Below, piece by piece: positions 30,558 through 40,019 of a stretch of DNA of 64,000 nucleotides. The translations under genes were made by a program, and so were the position numbers. Position 1 is the stretch's first letter. Every line of letters begins with the position of its first letter. The notes beneath the pieces were generated by a model that was not told where the DNA came from, searched no databases, and saw only the letters and a list, made by a program, of their open reading frames with translations. This stretch comes from Oscillospiraceae bacterium (GTDB lineage: Bacteria; Bacillota_A; Clostridia; Oscillospirales; CAG-272), in the NCBI GenBank assembly GCA_015063445.1, contig SVUD01000002.1:20525-84524 (forward strand). Reading direction: 5' to 3'.

Positions 30558-31823
30558 TTAGTCAACCGAAAGATCAAGCATTTCATCAACGGCGCGCATA
30601 ACGCCAAGCTTACCGTATTCGTAAGTAAGACCGCCCTGCATATAGGCGGTATACGGCTCGCAAAGAGGTCCGTCGCAGCTAAGCTCGTTGGTCGCGCCTG
30701 TGATAAACGTTCCCGCCGCCATTATCTCGGGATGAGGATATCCCGGCATTTCTCCGGGCTCGGGTATGCAGTAAGCCTCAACGGGCGAGCCCATCTGAAT
30801 TCCCTTGCAGAATTTTATAAGCTTATCGGCGGCATAAAGATTCATAGTCTGAACGATATCAGTTCTCTTCTCGTCGTATTTGGGATCAACGTCGGAAAAT
30901 CCTACAAGCTCGAGAAGTCTTGCGGCAAACGCCATTGATTTAAGCGTTGAAGCAACCGCGGCGGGCGCCATAAAGAAGCCCTTATAGAAGGAAGCGAGCT
31001 GATTGAAGTTTGCGCCGAGATCCTTTCCGACGCAAGGCGCCGTAAGTCTTTCGGCAATATCGAGTATAACTTCCTTAGTGCCGACGCAGTATCCGCCGCT
31101 TACGGCAAAGCCCGCGCCGAGATTTTTCATCATAGAGCCGACGAACACGTCAGCTCCAACGTCGGTGGGCTCTCTGTCCTCGGTAAATTCTCCGTAGCAG
31201 TTATCTACCATAACCACAGTTTCGGGACAAGCCTCCTTGACGACCTTGATAGCCTCGGCAATTTTATCGATAGTAAGGCTCTTTCTCTGCGAATAGCCGC
31301 GGCTTCTCTGTATAGCCGCAACCTTTATATCGCCCTTTGACACTCTTTCTCTTATTGCCTCAAGGTCAAACTCGTTGCCGATAAGGTCTATCTCTTCATA
31401 TTTAACGCCGCATTTTATAAGCGAATTTCTGCTGTCTCCCGCAGTGCCTATAACGCTTTTCAAGGTGTCGTAGGGCTCACCCGAGATATAAAGCAGGGTT
31501 TCTCCGTGCTTCAAAAGTCCGCCGAGAGTTACGGCAAGAGCGTGAGTTCCCGACATAAGCTGAGGACGAACGAGCGCATCCTCGGCGCCGAACACCTTAG
31601 CGTATATCTCCTCGAGCTTATCTCTGCCCGAGTCGGTATATCCGTAGCCTGTTATTTCTATAAAATCGGCAGTTGATACACGGCATTCCTGAAAAGCCGT
31701 AAGCACCTTTGCCGAGCAAAGAAGCGCGTTTTCTTCTATTCCGCGGAATACGTCCTTTAAATCCTCTTCCGCCTGTCTTGCCATATTGGCGGTATAATCG
31801 CTTATCTTGTATCCGTAATACAT
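30558..31823 (-). CDS. methionine gamma-lyase family (aluminium-resistance-type) PLP protein
   Basis: A 421-aa fold-type I PLP protein. The family phrase Ile-Thr-Gly-Tyr-Gly-Tyr-Thr-Asp, Arg-Pro-Gln-Leu-Met-Ser-Gly-Thr-His, Ile-Gln-Arg-Ser-Arg-Gly-Tyr and Val-Asp-Asn-Cys-Tyr-Gly-Glu-Phe match the conserved Firmicutes YnbB group. The PLP Lys is likely in Gly-Ser-Met-Met-Lys-Asn-Leu-Gly. The group is annotated as methionine gamma-lyase-like or aluminium resistance; the true substrate is uncertain. It is upstream of thiN, perhaps co-transcribed. Confidence 0.88.
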   Translation of the reverse strand: MYYGYKISDYTANMARQAEEDLKDVFRGIEENALLCSAKVLTAFQECRVSTADFIEITGYGYTDSGRDKLEEIYAKVFGAEDALVRPQLMSGTHALAVTLGGLLKHGETLLYISGEPYDTLKSVIGTAGDSRNSLIKCGVKYEEIDLIGNEFDLEAIRERVSKGDIKVAAIQRSRGYSQRKSLTIDKIAEAIKVVKEACPETVVMVDNCYGEFTEDREPTDVGADVFVGSMMKNLGAGFAVSGGYCVGTKEVILDIAERLTAPCVGKDLGANFNQLASFYKGFFMAPAAVASTLKSMAFAARLLELVGFSDVDPKYDEKRTDIVQTMNLYAADKLIKFCKGIQMGSPVEAYCIPEPGEMPGYPHPEIMAAGTFITGATNELSCDGPLCEPYTAYMQGGLTYEYGKLGVMRAVDEMLDLSVD

Positions 31824-31860
31824 TTTTTAGTTCCTTTTTTGTACCGTAATGTTTATTTTC

Positions 31861-32547
31861 TTATATTTTTCCGATAATTTCGGGTATTTCCTCTATGCTT
31901 TTCACGGAATACTCGGGCTTGACGTCGGAATACGCAACGTCCTTTCCGAGAGTGTAGTGAATAGTATGAATTCCCGCGTTAATGCCGCCGAGAATATCAG
32001 ACGAAAGCGTGTCTCCGACGATTACCGTTTTATCTCTTTCCTTATTTTCCATAAGCTCAAAGCAGCCGTCAAAGAAAAGAGGACTCGGCTTATTCGCTCC
32101 AATGCGCTCCGAAATAAAAATACCGTCAAAATACTTATCAACACCCGATGCGGCAATTCTTCTGTCCTGAACGAACGCCGTTCCGTTCGAAGCTATATAG
32201 AGCTTATATTTTCCCCGAAGCTTTTTTAGCATCTCCTCAGCGCCGTCTATATAGTACGCTCCCTCGGAAAGCCGTCTTTCGTAGAAATGCTGAACGTCCT
32301 CGGGCACTACCTCTTTTCCAAGGCTTGAAAACAGAAGCTCGAAGCGTCCGAAAAGCACGTCGTCACGGCTCATCTCTCCTCTTTCGAGAGCCTCCCAGCA
32401 TTTTCTGTTATACGCCTTATAGGTTGCAATAACCTCCTCGGTCGGTTCAACGCCAAAGTTTAAAAGCGTTTTGTTTATAGCCTCACTCTCGGTGCGGTGA
32501 AAATCCAGTATTGTGTTATCTAAATCGAGTAAAACGTTCTTAATCAT
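31861..32547 (-). CDS. HAD hydrolase, YjjG-type
   Basis: A 228-aa phosphatase. The start is ATG 32547 with GAGGAG upstream; the open frame continues 11 codons further without support. HAD motif I is Asp-Leu-Asp-Asn-Thr-Ile, motif II Ile-Ala-Ser-Asn-Gly, motif III the Lys in GANKPSP, and motif IV Gly-Asp-Thr-Leu-Ser-Ser-Asp. YjjG-type enzymes dephosphorylate (non-canonical) nucleoside monophosphates. It is 37 bases upstream of the PLP gene. Confidence 0.87.
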   Translation of the reverse strand: MIKNVLLDLDNTILDFHRTESEAINKTLLNFGVEPTEEVIATYKAYNRKCWEALERGEMSRDDVLFGRFELLFSSLGKEVVPEDVQHFYERRLSEGAYYIDGAEEMLKKLRGKYKLYIASNGTAFVQDRRIAASGVDKYFDGIFISERIGANKPSPLFFDGCFELMENKERDKTVIVGDTLSSDILGGINAGIHTIHYTLGKDVAYSDVKPEYSVKSIEEIPEIIGKI

Positions 32548-32600
32548 AAAAATCTCCTCGCAACCACAATATTTTACCACAAATCCAAATTTAAATCAAT

Positions 32601-32675
32601 ACGTTTTTTAAATATAGTTTCAGCAACGTTTTTTAAATATAGTTTCAGCAACATTTTTTAAATATAGTTTCAGCA
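32601..32675. repeat. 25-bp tandem repeat, three copies
   Basis: Units at 32601, 32626 and 32651 read AC(G/A)TTTTTTAAATATAGTT followed by TCAGCA; only one base differs among the copies. The array lies just upstream of the HAD gene, where its promoter would be. Confidence 0.95.
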
Positions 32676-32755
32676 ACTCAAAATTATGCTCGATACGCGA
32701 TACCAACTACGAATTAAATCGCAGATATGAAATAAAGCAAAAACACAATAACGAT

Positions 32756-32800
32756 AAAACGGTAGAAGCGTTTTTTGAGAATGCTTCTACCGTTTTTTAA
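32756..32800. terminator. terminator downstream of the peptide/glycan unit
   Basis: ACGGTAGAAGC/GCTTCTACCGT 11-bp stem with a T6 run on the plus strand and TTTTATC on the minus strand. It likely ends the minus-strand transcript carrying the GH29 protein and the 43-aa peptide. Confidence 0.8.
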
Positions 32801-32843
32801 TATGAGAGTTAAAAGGTTGCGATCAATCGCATAAATTCACTTA

Positions 32844-32900
32844 TTAATTTATGCCCATTTCCCAGATTCCGTCGCTCTCCTCATACCAAGATGAGTGCAC
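32844..32900 (-). pseudogene. 3' fragment of a second small-peptide gene
   Basis: The minus strand encodes Trp-Tyr-Glu-Glu-Ser-Asp-Gly-Ile-Trp-Glu-Met-Gly-Ile-Asn then stop, almost the C-terminus of the peptide at 33011-33142 (Trp-Tyr-Glu-Glu-Ser-Asp-Gly-Val-Trp-Asp-Leu-Ser-Ile-Asn). The 5' half is missing: an in-frame TAA lies a few codons upstream and the sequence there is unrelated. It is best read as a duplicated and truncated copy. Confidence 0.75.
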
Positions 32901-33010
32901 AAAAAACGGTTAATAAGCGTTTTTTGAAGCGGAGTCCACGTACGCAAGTTGGCGAAGGGCTTTACGCCCGACAATCAACGCCACGGGAGTGGTCGGGGGA
33001 AGTAGTGATT

Positions 33011-33142
33011 TTAGTTAATGCTTAAATCCCATACTCCATCGCTTTCCTCGTACCAAGGAGTTTCGGTGCCGGGAGATGTAGTTATAATGTCGTTGACGTT
33101 AACTTCCACAACCTCAACTTCGGGGTTAACATATTTTTTCAT
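33011..33142 (-). CDS. 43-aa peptide, KYxxP...DII-TS family
   Basis: ATG 33142 follows a GGTGGAGG ribosome site. The peptide opens Met-Lys-Lys-Tyr-Val-Asn-Pro-Glu-Val-Glu-Val-Val, then Asp-Ile-Ile-Thr-Thr-Ser-Pro-Gly-Thr and ends Trp-Tyr-Glu-Glu-Ser-Asp-Gly-Val-Trp-Asp-Leu-Ser-Ile-Asn. It shares its N-terminal signature with the 42-aa peptide at 21789-21917, while the C-terminal halves differ, as in leader/core peptides. It lies 31 bases after the stop of the giant surface protein on the same strand, so it is probably co-transcribed. Function unknown. Confidence 0.75.
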   Translation of the reverse strand: MKKYVNPEVEVVEVNVNDIITTSPGTETPWYEESDGVWDLSIN

Positions 33143-33173
33143 TTTCTAACCTCCACCTATTCACTATTCACTC

Positions 33174-36100
33174 TTACTTATTACCTCCGATTACAGCACT
33201 TCTGTAATCGGCTGCGCTTTCGGTATACTTAACGAATGCCTTTACAAGCGCTTCGTGAGAAGTACCTGCCGAGCCTTTTACAAAGCTCGAGATATGATAG
33301 CTTCCGCCATTACCGTAGGTGATAGTCTCTGCAAGTATGTATGCGTATACGTCAAGCTCAACGTACGCGCCGTAGGTTTCGTCCGTACCCGTTACCGTGT
33401 TAAGTTTTCTACCGTTAGCGTAGAATTCAACATTTGTATCGGTTACGTAGAAGCGAATAGAGGGTTTTGCGTCAAGGTTAAGAGTTACGCTCGTCACGGG
33501 AGATACAGTATCGGTTTCACCGCTTGACACGGGTTCAGCCTTGTAGTCACCGATGATGGAGTCAATAAGAGTATTTACTCTTGCTATCTCTTCCGCGGTA
33601 TTGAACTCGGTGAAGTAGTTATATGCCTCTTTGATATATGCAAGAACGTCTTTAGCGAGAGTTTTTTCCACCTCGCTTCCGTCGTCAATAATCTTGGCTG
33701 CGTACTTAGGTACACTCATGGTCCACTTTCCGTTATAATCTATTCCATTTATAGTAACAACAGCTTCGAGAACTATATCTCTCGCCGCCTCTGCAGAAGG
33801 CATTTTTATCACAAAATGATAATAATTATTTGCATTTATCGTCACTATATCGGTAAGAAGAGCAAGATCGGTGTAAGTGATACCATCGAGTGTGAAGCAC
33901 TTAAGACCTGCGTTTACGGGAATGTACACGTTATAAGTAAGCTCCATTCCGAGAGTGATACTTGTCTTAGGCGCGAACTCTATTTCCAAGCGTTCCGCCT
34001 TGATTACCGTATCAACCTCATTCCATTCCACACCTTCGGGAAGCGTAATGCTGTATCCGTCAGCGGTTTTAACGATAACTACGGGAGTTTCGGTACCGTC
34101 ATAATTCATAATAACGGCATTACCCTTAAGGATAGTTCCGTCTGCGGTTTTGGGAAGCATCAATGTATTTCCCGCAGGCGCGTTGAGCACGTGCAAGTAA
34201 ATATATTTTCCGTCTTTTGATTCATTGGCAACTCCCCACAAAAGATCGCTTACCGTAATATTTTCAATCGTGGGATACGCCGTACTGTCGTTAGTGTTGA
34301 AAATAGTAGCTTTAAGAGGCGAGATGTAATCGGCATTGAGCTTTCTCAGAACGTCTCCTATGCCGCGCATAAAGTAATCGTCAAGCACCTCTCCCTCGCG
34401 AAGCGGATAGAAGCCTGTAGATGCAAGGAATCCGCCCTCCGTTGAGATAGAGCTCATAGCAACGAGGTATTTGAATATTTCTTCGGCTGTAGGAAGATTA
34501 TCGAAGGTCTTTGTATTCGGGTGCTGTGTCCACCATCCGGCGTTTGCGATAACTGTAGCTGACTGATGTCTTGAGATTTTTCTGTCGGTCACGAAATTAT
34601 ATCCTTCGGGTATTTCCCAGCAGAAATAATCAGCTCCGTCATATACGGGAGTTTCATAAACCGTACCTTCTTTAAAAGCAAGATTTGCCGTGAGTATCAT
34701 CGCGGGATTAAATGACAAGCAGGTCTCGCGAAGACGGTTCTGAGCATCACCGGCAGGTACGTGATTATATCCGCCGTCAAACCAAAGACCCTTTATTCCG
34801 TCACCGTAACGCTCGCAAAGCTCATAATAAAGCTCGTTTACGTACTGATTCCAAACCGCATAATTATCGGTTGAATCATCCCAGCCGGTCAAAAGCTTAT
34901 CTTCGGTAGTAAAGTCAGGACCTCCGTCAGCAGGATGCGTGTAAAGATAGAGGTCGATATCGTATATCGAAAGCTCCGCGATAAGCTCTGCTATAATGTC
35001 TCTTTCGGAATAGCTTTTCTGTCCTTCCGTATCTTCCGCGCGTCGATCGTCTCTCCAGCGGAGGTTAGTCATACTGGGGAATAAGGTACGGGTATCTCCG
35101 TGCCAAGCAGTAAACAGAACGTATTCCGCGCCCATATCGTGCATAGATTTTGCAAAAGCCTTTACGTCGAATGCATCGGCAAGCTCATCTACGCTTTCAA
35201 CCATTTCGCCGTTTGAGTATACAGTTCCGCGGCTGTTTCTGTATTTGCTCACGTAATGGATGAATATACCGTATGCGTTATCCTCGTAATCCTCATGCGC
35301 CGCCGCTATCTCGGCTGCGGTCATAGTCGGCTTTACGTAAGTCTTGTATATTGGAACGAGCAAGGGCTTGGTGTATGCAACCTCTCCTGTCTCGTTGCTT
35401 TCCAGCTTCAGAGTAAGTCTGACGCCTGTGGTGTTTTCGGGGCGTGTGATTCTTCCGTCGAGCGCAACTATGCTTTCATCATCCGAATTTGCGATCGTTA
35501 CCGTATAACCTTCAACCTTTGGAATGGTTACGTAAGCATCATCGTTTGCGGGGACAGGAAGTAAGTTTACATTTGAAGCCGCAATCTCAGCTTCTAATAA
35601 TTTATTGCTTTTTATCATAATATTCATATTTACCGTACGAGACTCGTCCTCTTTGAGAACGTTTGTAATCTTTACTGTCAGTTCAACGTTTAAATAACCC
35701 GCTTCGGGATACGTTATATGACCGTCAAGATCAACGACGCTTTCGTTGGAGGAAGCTATAATTTCATGTTTATACTGTGTACTTGTGTTTGTGAAAACGA
35801 CTTTAGCATCCTGATACTGATGCTCGCGGATAGCAAGTCGCGAAATATACGAATCTATGTCAATATCCTTGAGTCCTATCACTTCTATTTCTGCAAAGTG
35901 AACGTATCCCGAGGAATTGTTACCGGGCGCGATATCAAATTTCACGTATTTAACGTTGCCTATAAGCTCGTCGAATTTTATGCACTCGCGCGAGCTTCCG
36001 TCGGGTAACGTATAGTCGGTCGTTGACCAGACCGCTTCACCGAAATTCTCTCCATCCTCGGAAAGATAAATCGAGAATTCATGCGGGAAATTAATATTAG

Positions 36101-37892
36101 GTGTAGATGAGCTCTTTATCGTCGGATATAAGTATACGCCGGATACATTTGATAGCTTATCAAGCTCGAGTACTACCTGGGTATTTGCAGACGGATCGGG
36201 GCGGTTATTCGGATCATCGTTTGACCAGATATTATTAAGATTACCGTCTATAAGATGCTGAACCGGATGCATAGAATGAGAGGAGCTTGCCGTGACGGAG
36301 TTGATTTGTAATACGTCATCAAAGCTGATGAGAGATTCCGATGCTAACGTTTCGTCATAATGAAGCTCAAGCTCTGTAAGACCAAAGCCGTAATAAATAT
36401 AATTTCCGTTGTAAAGTCCGTTTCTTGAAACTGTAATTCTTACACTTTTTACAGACTTTTCCGTGTTAAACTTAAACTCTTCGCCCTCGGTATTCACCGC
36501 AGTATAATGAGTTTTTTGAATGACGGTAGCCCAGTTTATTCCGTCGTATGATACTTCAATGGTGAAATCCTTCGGGAAATAAGCGGGAACGCCGCCCTCA
36601 AGACGAGGAACCATTACTATTTTATTAAATGTAACGGGTGACGCGAGATCGACCCTAAGCCAGTGCGGCGTGTACTCTCCGTCCGTGCTCGTTGTCGATA
36701 TCCAAGCGTTGGAAAGAGAGGTGGACTTATTTCCGTCTATCGTAGCCGATGCGGCTCCGACCGAGGTATTCGTGTGTTTACTGTCTGCCGTTGCGGTAGC
36801 GCCCGTCAAATCGATTTTTTGAGTCACTGTCGGATCGTAATATGCTTCAAGCTCCGCAAGACCGAAGCCGTAATAAATATAATTTCCGTTGTAAAGTCCG
36901 TTTCTTGAAACTTTAATTCTTACACTCTTTACAGGCTTTTCCGTGTTAAACTTAAACTCTTCGCCCTCGGTATTCACCGCAGTATAATTAGTTTTTTGAA
37001 TGACGGTAGCCCAGTTTGTTCCGTCGTATGATACTTCAATGGTGAAATCCTTTGGGAAATAAGCGGGAACGCCGCCCTCAAGACGAGGAACCATTACTAA
37101 TTTATTTAAAGTAGCGGGTGTCGCGAGGTCAACCTGCAGCCAGTGCGGCGTGTACTCTCCGTTCGTGCTCGTTGTCGATATCCAAGCGTTGGAAAGAGTG
37201 GTAGATTTATTTCCGTCTATCGTAGCCGATGCAGCTCCGACCGAGGCATTGGAGTGCTTACTGTCTGCCGTTGCGGTAGCGCCCGTCAAATCGATTTTTT
37301 GAATTGCCATCGGGTCGTAATATGCTTCAAGCTCCGTAAGACCGAAGCCGTACACATTCCTGGAGCTGTATGATGTATTTCTTGTAACCGAAATCCTTAT
37401 ACCCTTCACGTCTTTTACCGTATTAAACGTAAATTCTTCACCGTTGTTGTTAGTTGCGATGAAATCCGTCTCTGTAACGACGGGGGTAAAGCTTACTCCG
37501 TCGCTTGATACCTCAATAGTGAAATTCTTTGGGAAATAACCGGGAGCGCCGCCCTCAAGACGAGGAACCATCACTATTTTATTCAGTGTAACGGGTGACG
37601 GGAGATCGACCCTCAGCCAGTGCGGCGTGTACTCTCCGCTCGTGCTCGTTGTCGATATCCAAGCGGTGGAAAGAGAGGTAGACTTATTTCCGTCTATCGT
37701 AGCCGAAGCGGCTCCGACCGCGGTGTTTGAGTGCTTACTGTCTGCCGTTGCTGTCGCTCCGGTAAAATCGATTTTCTGAACAGCGCCGCTGCCCGAGCTT
37801 GCTTCCGTTTTGAAAGAAGCAGTTGCAATGATAGGGCAAATAACCGCACATATCAGTAGAGCGACAAAAACTTTTTTGATCCTTGCTTTCAT
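33174..37892 (-). CDS. GH29-like (alpha-L-fucosidase-type) surface protein with four F5/8C domains
   Basis: A 1572-aa exported protein. Signal peptide residues 1-31; then three near-identical discoidin/F5-8 type C (CBM32-like) domains of about 160 aa, each opening Gly-Ala-Thr-Ala-Thr-Ala-Asp-Ser-Lys-His, and a fourth diverged one near 525-690. Ig-like segments follow. The catalytic-type domain (about 890-1230) has Tyr-Gly-Ile-Phe-Ile-His-Tyr, Gly-Ala-Glu-Tyr-Val-Leu-Phe-Thr-Ala-Trp-His and Gly-Leu-Trp-Phe-Asp-Gly-Gly, with D1039 at the GH29 nucleophile position. The end (1230-1572) is all-beta plus a helical part. It should bind and trim a fucosylated or related glycan. No LPXTG sorting signal is seen. 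It starts 18 bases after the glycyl radical enzyme gene. Confidence 0.75.
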   Translation of the reverse strand: MKARIKKVFVALLICAVICPIIATASFKTEASSGSGAVQKIDFTGATATADSKHSNTAVGAASATIDGNKSTSLSTAWISTTSTSGEYTPHWLRVDLPSPVTLNKIVMVPRLEGGAPGYFPKNFTIEVSSDGVSFTPVVTETDFIATNNNGEEFTFNTVKDVKGIRISVTRNTSYSSRNVYGFGLTELEAYYDPMAIQKIDLTGATATADSKHSNASVGAASATIDGNKSTTLSNAWISTTSTNGEYTPHWLQVDLATPATLNKLVMVPRLEGGVPAYFPKDFTIEVSYDGTNWATVIQKTNYTAVNTEGEEFKFNTEKPVKSVRIKVSRNGLYNGNYIYYGFGLAELEAYYDPTVTQKIDLTGATATADSKHTNTSVGAASATIDGNKSTSLSNAWISTTSTDGEYTPHWLRVDLASPVTFNKIVMVPRLEGGVPAYFPKDFTIEVSYDGINWATVIQKTHYTAVNTEGEEFKFNTEKSVKSVRITVSRNGLYNGNYIYYGFGLTELELHYDETLASESLISFDDVLQINSVTASSSHSMHPVQHLIDGNLNNIWSNDDPNNRPDPSANTQVVLELDKLSNVSGVYLYPTIKSSSTPNINFPHEFSIYLSEDGENFGEAVWSTTDYTLPDGSSRECIKFDELIGNVKYVKFDIAPGNNSSGYVHFAEIEVIGLKDIDIDSYISRLAIREHQYQDAKVVFTNTSTQYKHEIIASSNESVVDLDGHITYPEAGYLNVELTVKITNVLKEDESRTVNMNIMIKSNKLLEAEIAASNVNLLPVPANDDAYVTIPKVEGYTVTIANSDDESIVALDGRITRPENTTGVRLTLKLESNETGEVAYTKPLLVPIYKTYVKPTMTAAEIAAAHEDYEDNAYGIFIHYVSKYRNSRGTVYSNGEMVESVDELADAFDVKAFAKSMHDMGAEYVLFTAWHGDTRTLFPSMTNLRWRDDRRAEDTEGQKSYSERDIIAELIAELSIYDIDLYLYTHPADGGPDFTTEDKLLTGWDDSTDNYAVWNQYVNELYYELCERYGDGIKGLWFDGGYNHVPAGDAQNRLRETCLSFNPAMILTANLAFKEGTVYETPVYDGADYFCWEIPEGYNFVTDRKISRHQSATVIANAGWWTQHPNTKTFDNLPTAEEIFKYLVAMSSISTEGGFLASTGFYPLREGEVLDDYFMRGIGDVLRKLNADYISPLKATIFNTNDSTAYPTIENITVSDLLWGVANESKDGKYIYLHVLNAPAGNTLMLPKTADGTILKGNAVIMNYDGTETPVVIVKTADGYSITLPEGVEWNEVDTVIKAERLEIEFAPKTSITLGMELTYNVYIPVNAGLKCFTLDGITYTDLALLTDIVTINANNYYHFVIKMPSAEAARDIVLEAVVTINGIDYNGKWTMSVPKYAAKIIDDGSEVEKTLAKDVLAYIKEAYNYFTEFNTAEEIARVNTLIDSIIGDYKAEPVSSGETDTVSPVTSVTLNLDAKPSIRFYVTDTNVEFYANGRKLNTVTGTDETYGAYVELDVYAYILAETITYGNGGSYHISSFVKGSAGTSHEALVKAFVKYTESAADYRSAVIGGNK
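36340..37790. repeat. three ~480-bp direct repeats inside the GH29-like gene
   Basis: DNA encoding the first three F5/8C domains repeats at roughly 36.35-36.83, 36.83-37.31 and 37.31-37.79 kb. The first two in this order are almost identical over long stretches (for example around 36380-36480 and 36860-36960), implying recent duplication or gene conversion; the copy nearest the signal peptide is more diverged. Confidence 0.85.
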
Positions 37893-37910
37893 GTGTTATT
37901 ACCTTCCTTT

Positions 37911-40019
37911 TTATATTTTATGAGTTGTTCGCAGAATAATTTCTTCCTTCATTTCGGGAGATAGCTTTACGAAGTAATCACTGTAACCGCCTATTCGCAC
38001 AACAAGATCTCGGTATTCTTCGGGATTATCCTTCGCTTTTTCCAGCAATTCTTTATCTGTTACGTTGATCTGAATTTCGAATCCGCCTCTATCCATATAG
38101 CTTTTTATCAAAGACCTCATGATACCGAGCGAATTAGCTCCCAGAAGACTTTTTGAGAATTTCATATTGACCGCAACACCGCCGATAAGCTCACGGTGCT
38201 CCCATTTCGTAGAAGAGAGAATAGACGCGGTGGGACCGTTGAGCTCTCTTCCTTGACACGGTCCCGAGCCGTCTCCAAGAGGAAATCCCGCGAGTCTGCC
38301 ATCGGGAGTTGCTCCGGTAGCCCTTCCGAACCTTTCGTGCATCACCCAGCAGAATACGCTCGGTATCAGATTTCCGTTTTTGAACGTTCCGTTGTATTTT
38401 TTGCATTCGGAAGCTATATGATTTGTGAATATTCCAAAATACCTGTCTACCTCATCGATATCATTTCCGTATTTCGGGATATTGTTCAGCAATCGTAATC
38501 TCAAAGGCTCGTTCCCTTCAAAGTTGTTATCCAAAATTTCTTTGAGCTCAAGCACCGAAAATTCCTTGTTATCGTAAACAATTGTTTTCAATACGTACAA
38601 AGAATCCACGAGGTTCGCCATTCCGACGAAGCTTGGCATAATCCAATTGTACCTGGCTCCGCCGTTCTCAATATCCAACCCTTCGGCAAGAGAGTCGTTT
38701 ACGAAGCAGGAAAGGAGCGGATTGATTGAATTCTTTGCGCGATGGCATCGCATATCGTTTTCAAGAATAAAATTGTTTTTGATTCTTTCATCAATTTTAT
38801 CAAACAAAGCCGATACGTGCCCGTCGAAGCTGTCATATTCGCGTGTCATCGTGTCAAGCAAGAGCTGCGCCATATTGGTATAAGGACTTGCAACCCATAC
38901 GTTAGATGACGCGATGGGCGTTATCTCAACGCACGTACTGTGTATATAACTGTGAGATTCGGCTTCGGGAACTCCGTAGTATAAAAGACCGCTTGATATA
39001 ACGTCATCATTGAATATAGCGGGATGGCTTCTTCCGTGCGATAATATTTCGCACGCCTTTTCTAAGTACCTGTCGGGCATACCTTCGGTGTAACAAAGTC
39101 CAACCGAAGGATAAACGAGCTTTATATCATCTACTACCTGCATCAGCATCTCGGTAAGCTCGTTGGCAACGATTTTTCCGTCTTCGTCTCTTCCTCCAAC
39201 CATATATCCGCTTGACAGACCGCCGGGAACACGCATATTTATCTGTATACCGAGGCAATCCAAAATAAGCTGCGCCTTTTCCCTTATCAGAGCCCCGCTT
39301 TTAATATCCTTATCGTAATAAGGCAGCAAATATCTATCCGGACGGCCGAGCTGAAACTGCTGGGAACCGTTTCTTAACGGATTGAGAGATACGCAATAAG
39401 TAACGAAATGAACCGATTGAACCGCTTCGTAAAAGCTTCCCGCGGGCTCGGCAGGAACCTTTTTGCAAATTTCGGATATTTTCAGAAGCTCTTCCTTGCG
39501 CGTTTTATCTTTTTCTTCCATCGCAAGCCGCTCTGCGAGAGCTGAATAATTCTCGGAATGCTTTATTACAGCCAAAAGCGATTTTTTTGCCGCTAAATAA
39601 AAGTTGGTTTTTTCGGGACCGCAAGTACGAAGGTATTCGTCAATTCGAGATATTATACCATTTAAACCGACGGATAATATAAGTTCATAATCTATAGCCA
39701 TATGAGAATCCTGACCGCCGCCTGCAAGCACGCATCTTTCTTTCGCAACGCTTGCGTAAACGTTTTTCCATTCGTTCTTCTGAAGCTCCGTCAAGTTATT
39801 TTCAAGCTCTCCGACTATCAATTCTCCGTCCGAAATGTTTGGAGTTAGCTCCGAAAACGCGAAATAAAGCGCGTCGGAATACCGTATATAATCCGTGTCG
39901 CCTTCGCTTTCGTTATATCTCTTGTAAAACTTATAAAAGAATTCTTCACTGCTATAAGAACGCAGCAAGACTTTTTTTCGCAATTTTTCGATTCTGTCCA
40001 TTTTCACCGTTTTTTCCAT
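37911..40019 (-). CDS. glycyl radical enzyme, dehydratase-like
   Basis: A 702-aa glycyl radical enzyme. The C-terminal radical site is Val-Arg-Ile-Gly-Gly-Tyr-Ser-Asp-Tyr-Phe with Gly678. The thiyl Cys is in His-Ser-Thr-Cys-Val-Glu (Cys363, Glu365). The Cys-x-Glu arrangement is that of glycyl radical dehydratases and lyases; PFL proper has Cys-Cys. The substrate is unresolved. It lies next to a fucosidase-like gene, so propanediol dehydration after fucose catabolism is possible. No radical-SAM activase gene is in the window, which is unusual. ATG 40019 is chosen; MDRIEK seven codons later is an alternative. The ribosome site is weak. Confidence 0.85.
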   Translation of the reverse strand: MEKTVKMDRIEKLRKKVLLRSYSSEEFFYKFYKRYNESEGDTDYIRYSDALYFAFSELTPNISDGELIVGELENNLTELQKNEWKNVYASVAKERCVLAGGGQDSHMAIDYELILSVGLNGIISRIDEYLRTCGPEKTNFYLAAKKSLLAVIKHSENYSALAERLAMEEKDKTRKEELLKISEICKKVPAEPAGSFYEAVQSVHFVTYCVSLNPLRNGSQQFQLGRPDRYLLPYYDKDIKSGALIREKAQLILDCLGIQINMRVPGGLSSGYMVGGRDEDGKIVANELTEMLMQVVDDIKLVYPSVGLCYTEGMPDRYLEKACEILSHGRSHPAIFNDDVISSGLLYYGVPEAESHSYIHSTCVEITPIASSNVWVASPYTNMAQLLLDTMTREYDSFDGHVSALFDKIDERIKNNFILENDMRCHRAKNSINPLLSCFVNDSLAEGLDIENGGARYNWIMPSFVGMANLVDSLYVLKTIVYDNKEFSVLELKEILDNNFEGNEPLRLRLLNNIPKYGNDIDEVDRYFGIFTNHIASECKKYNGTFKNGNLIPSVFCWVMHERFGRATGATPDGRLAGFPLGDGSGPCQGRELNGPTASILSSTKWEHRELIGGVAVNMKFSKSLLGANSLGIMRSLIKSYMDRGGFEIQINVTDKELLEKAKDNPEEYRDLVVRIGGYSDYFVKLSPEMKEEIILRTTHKI

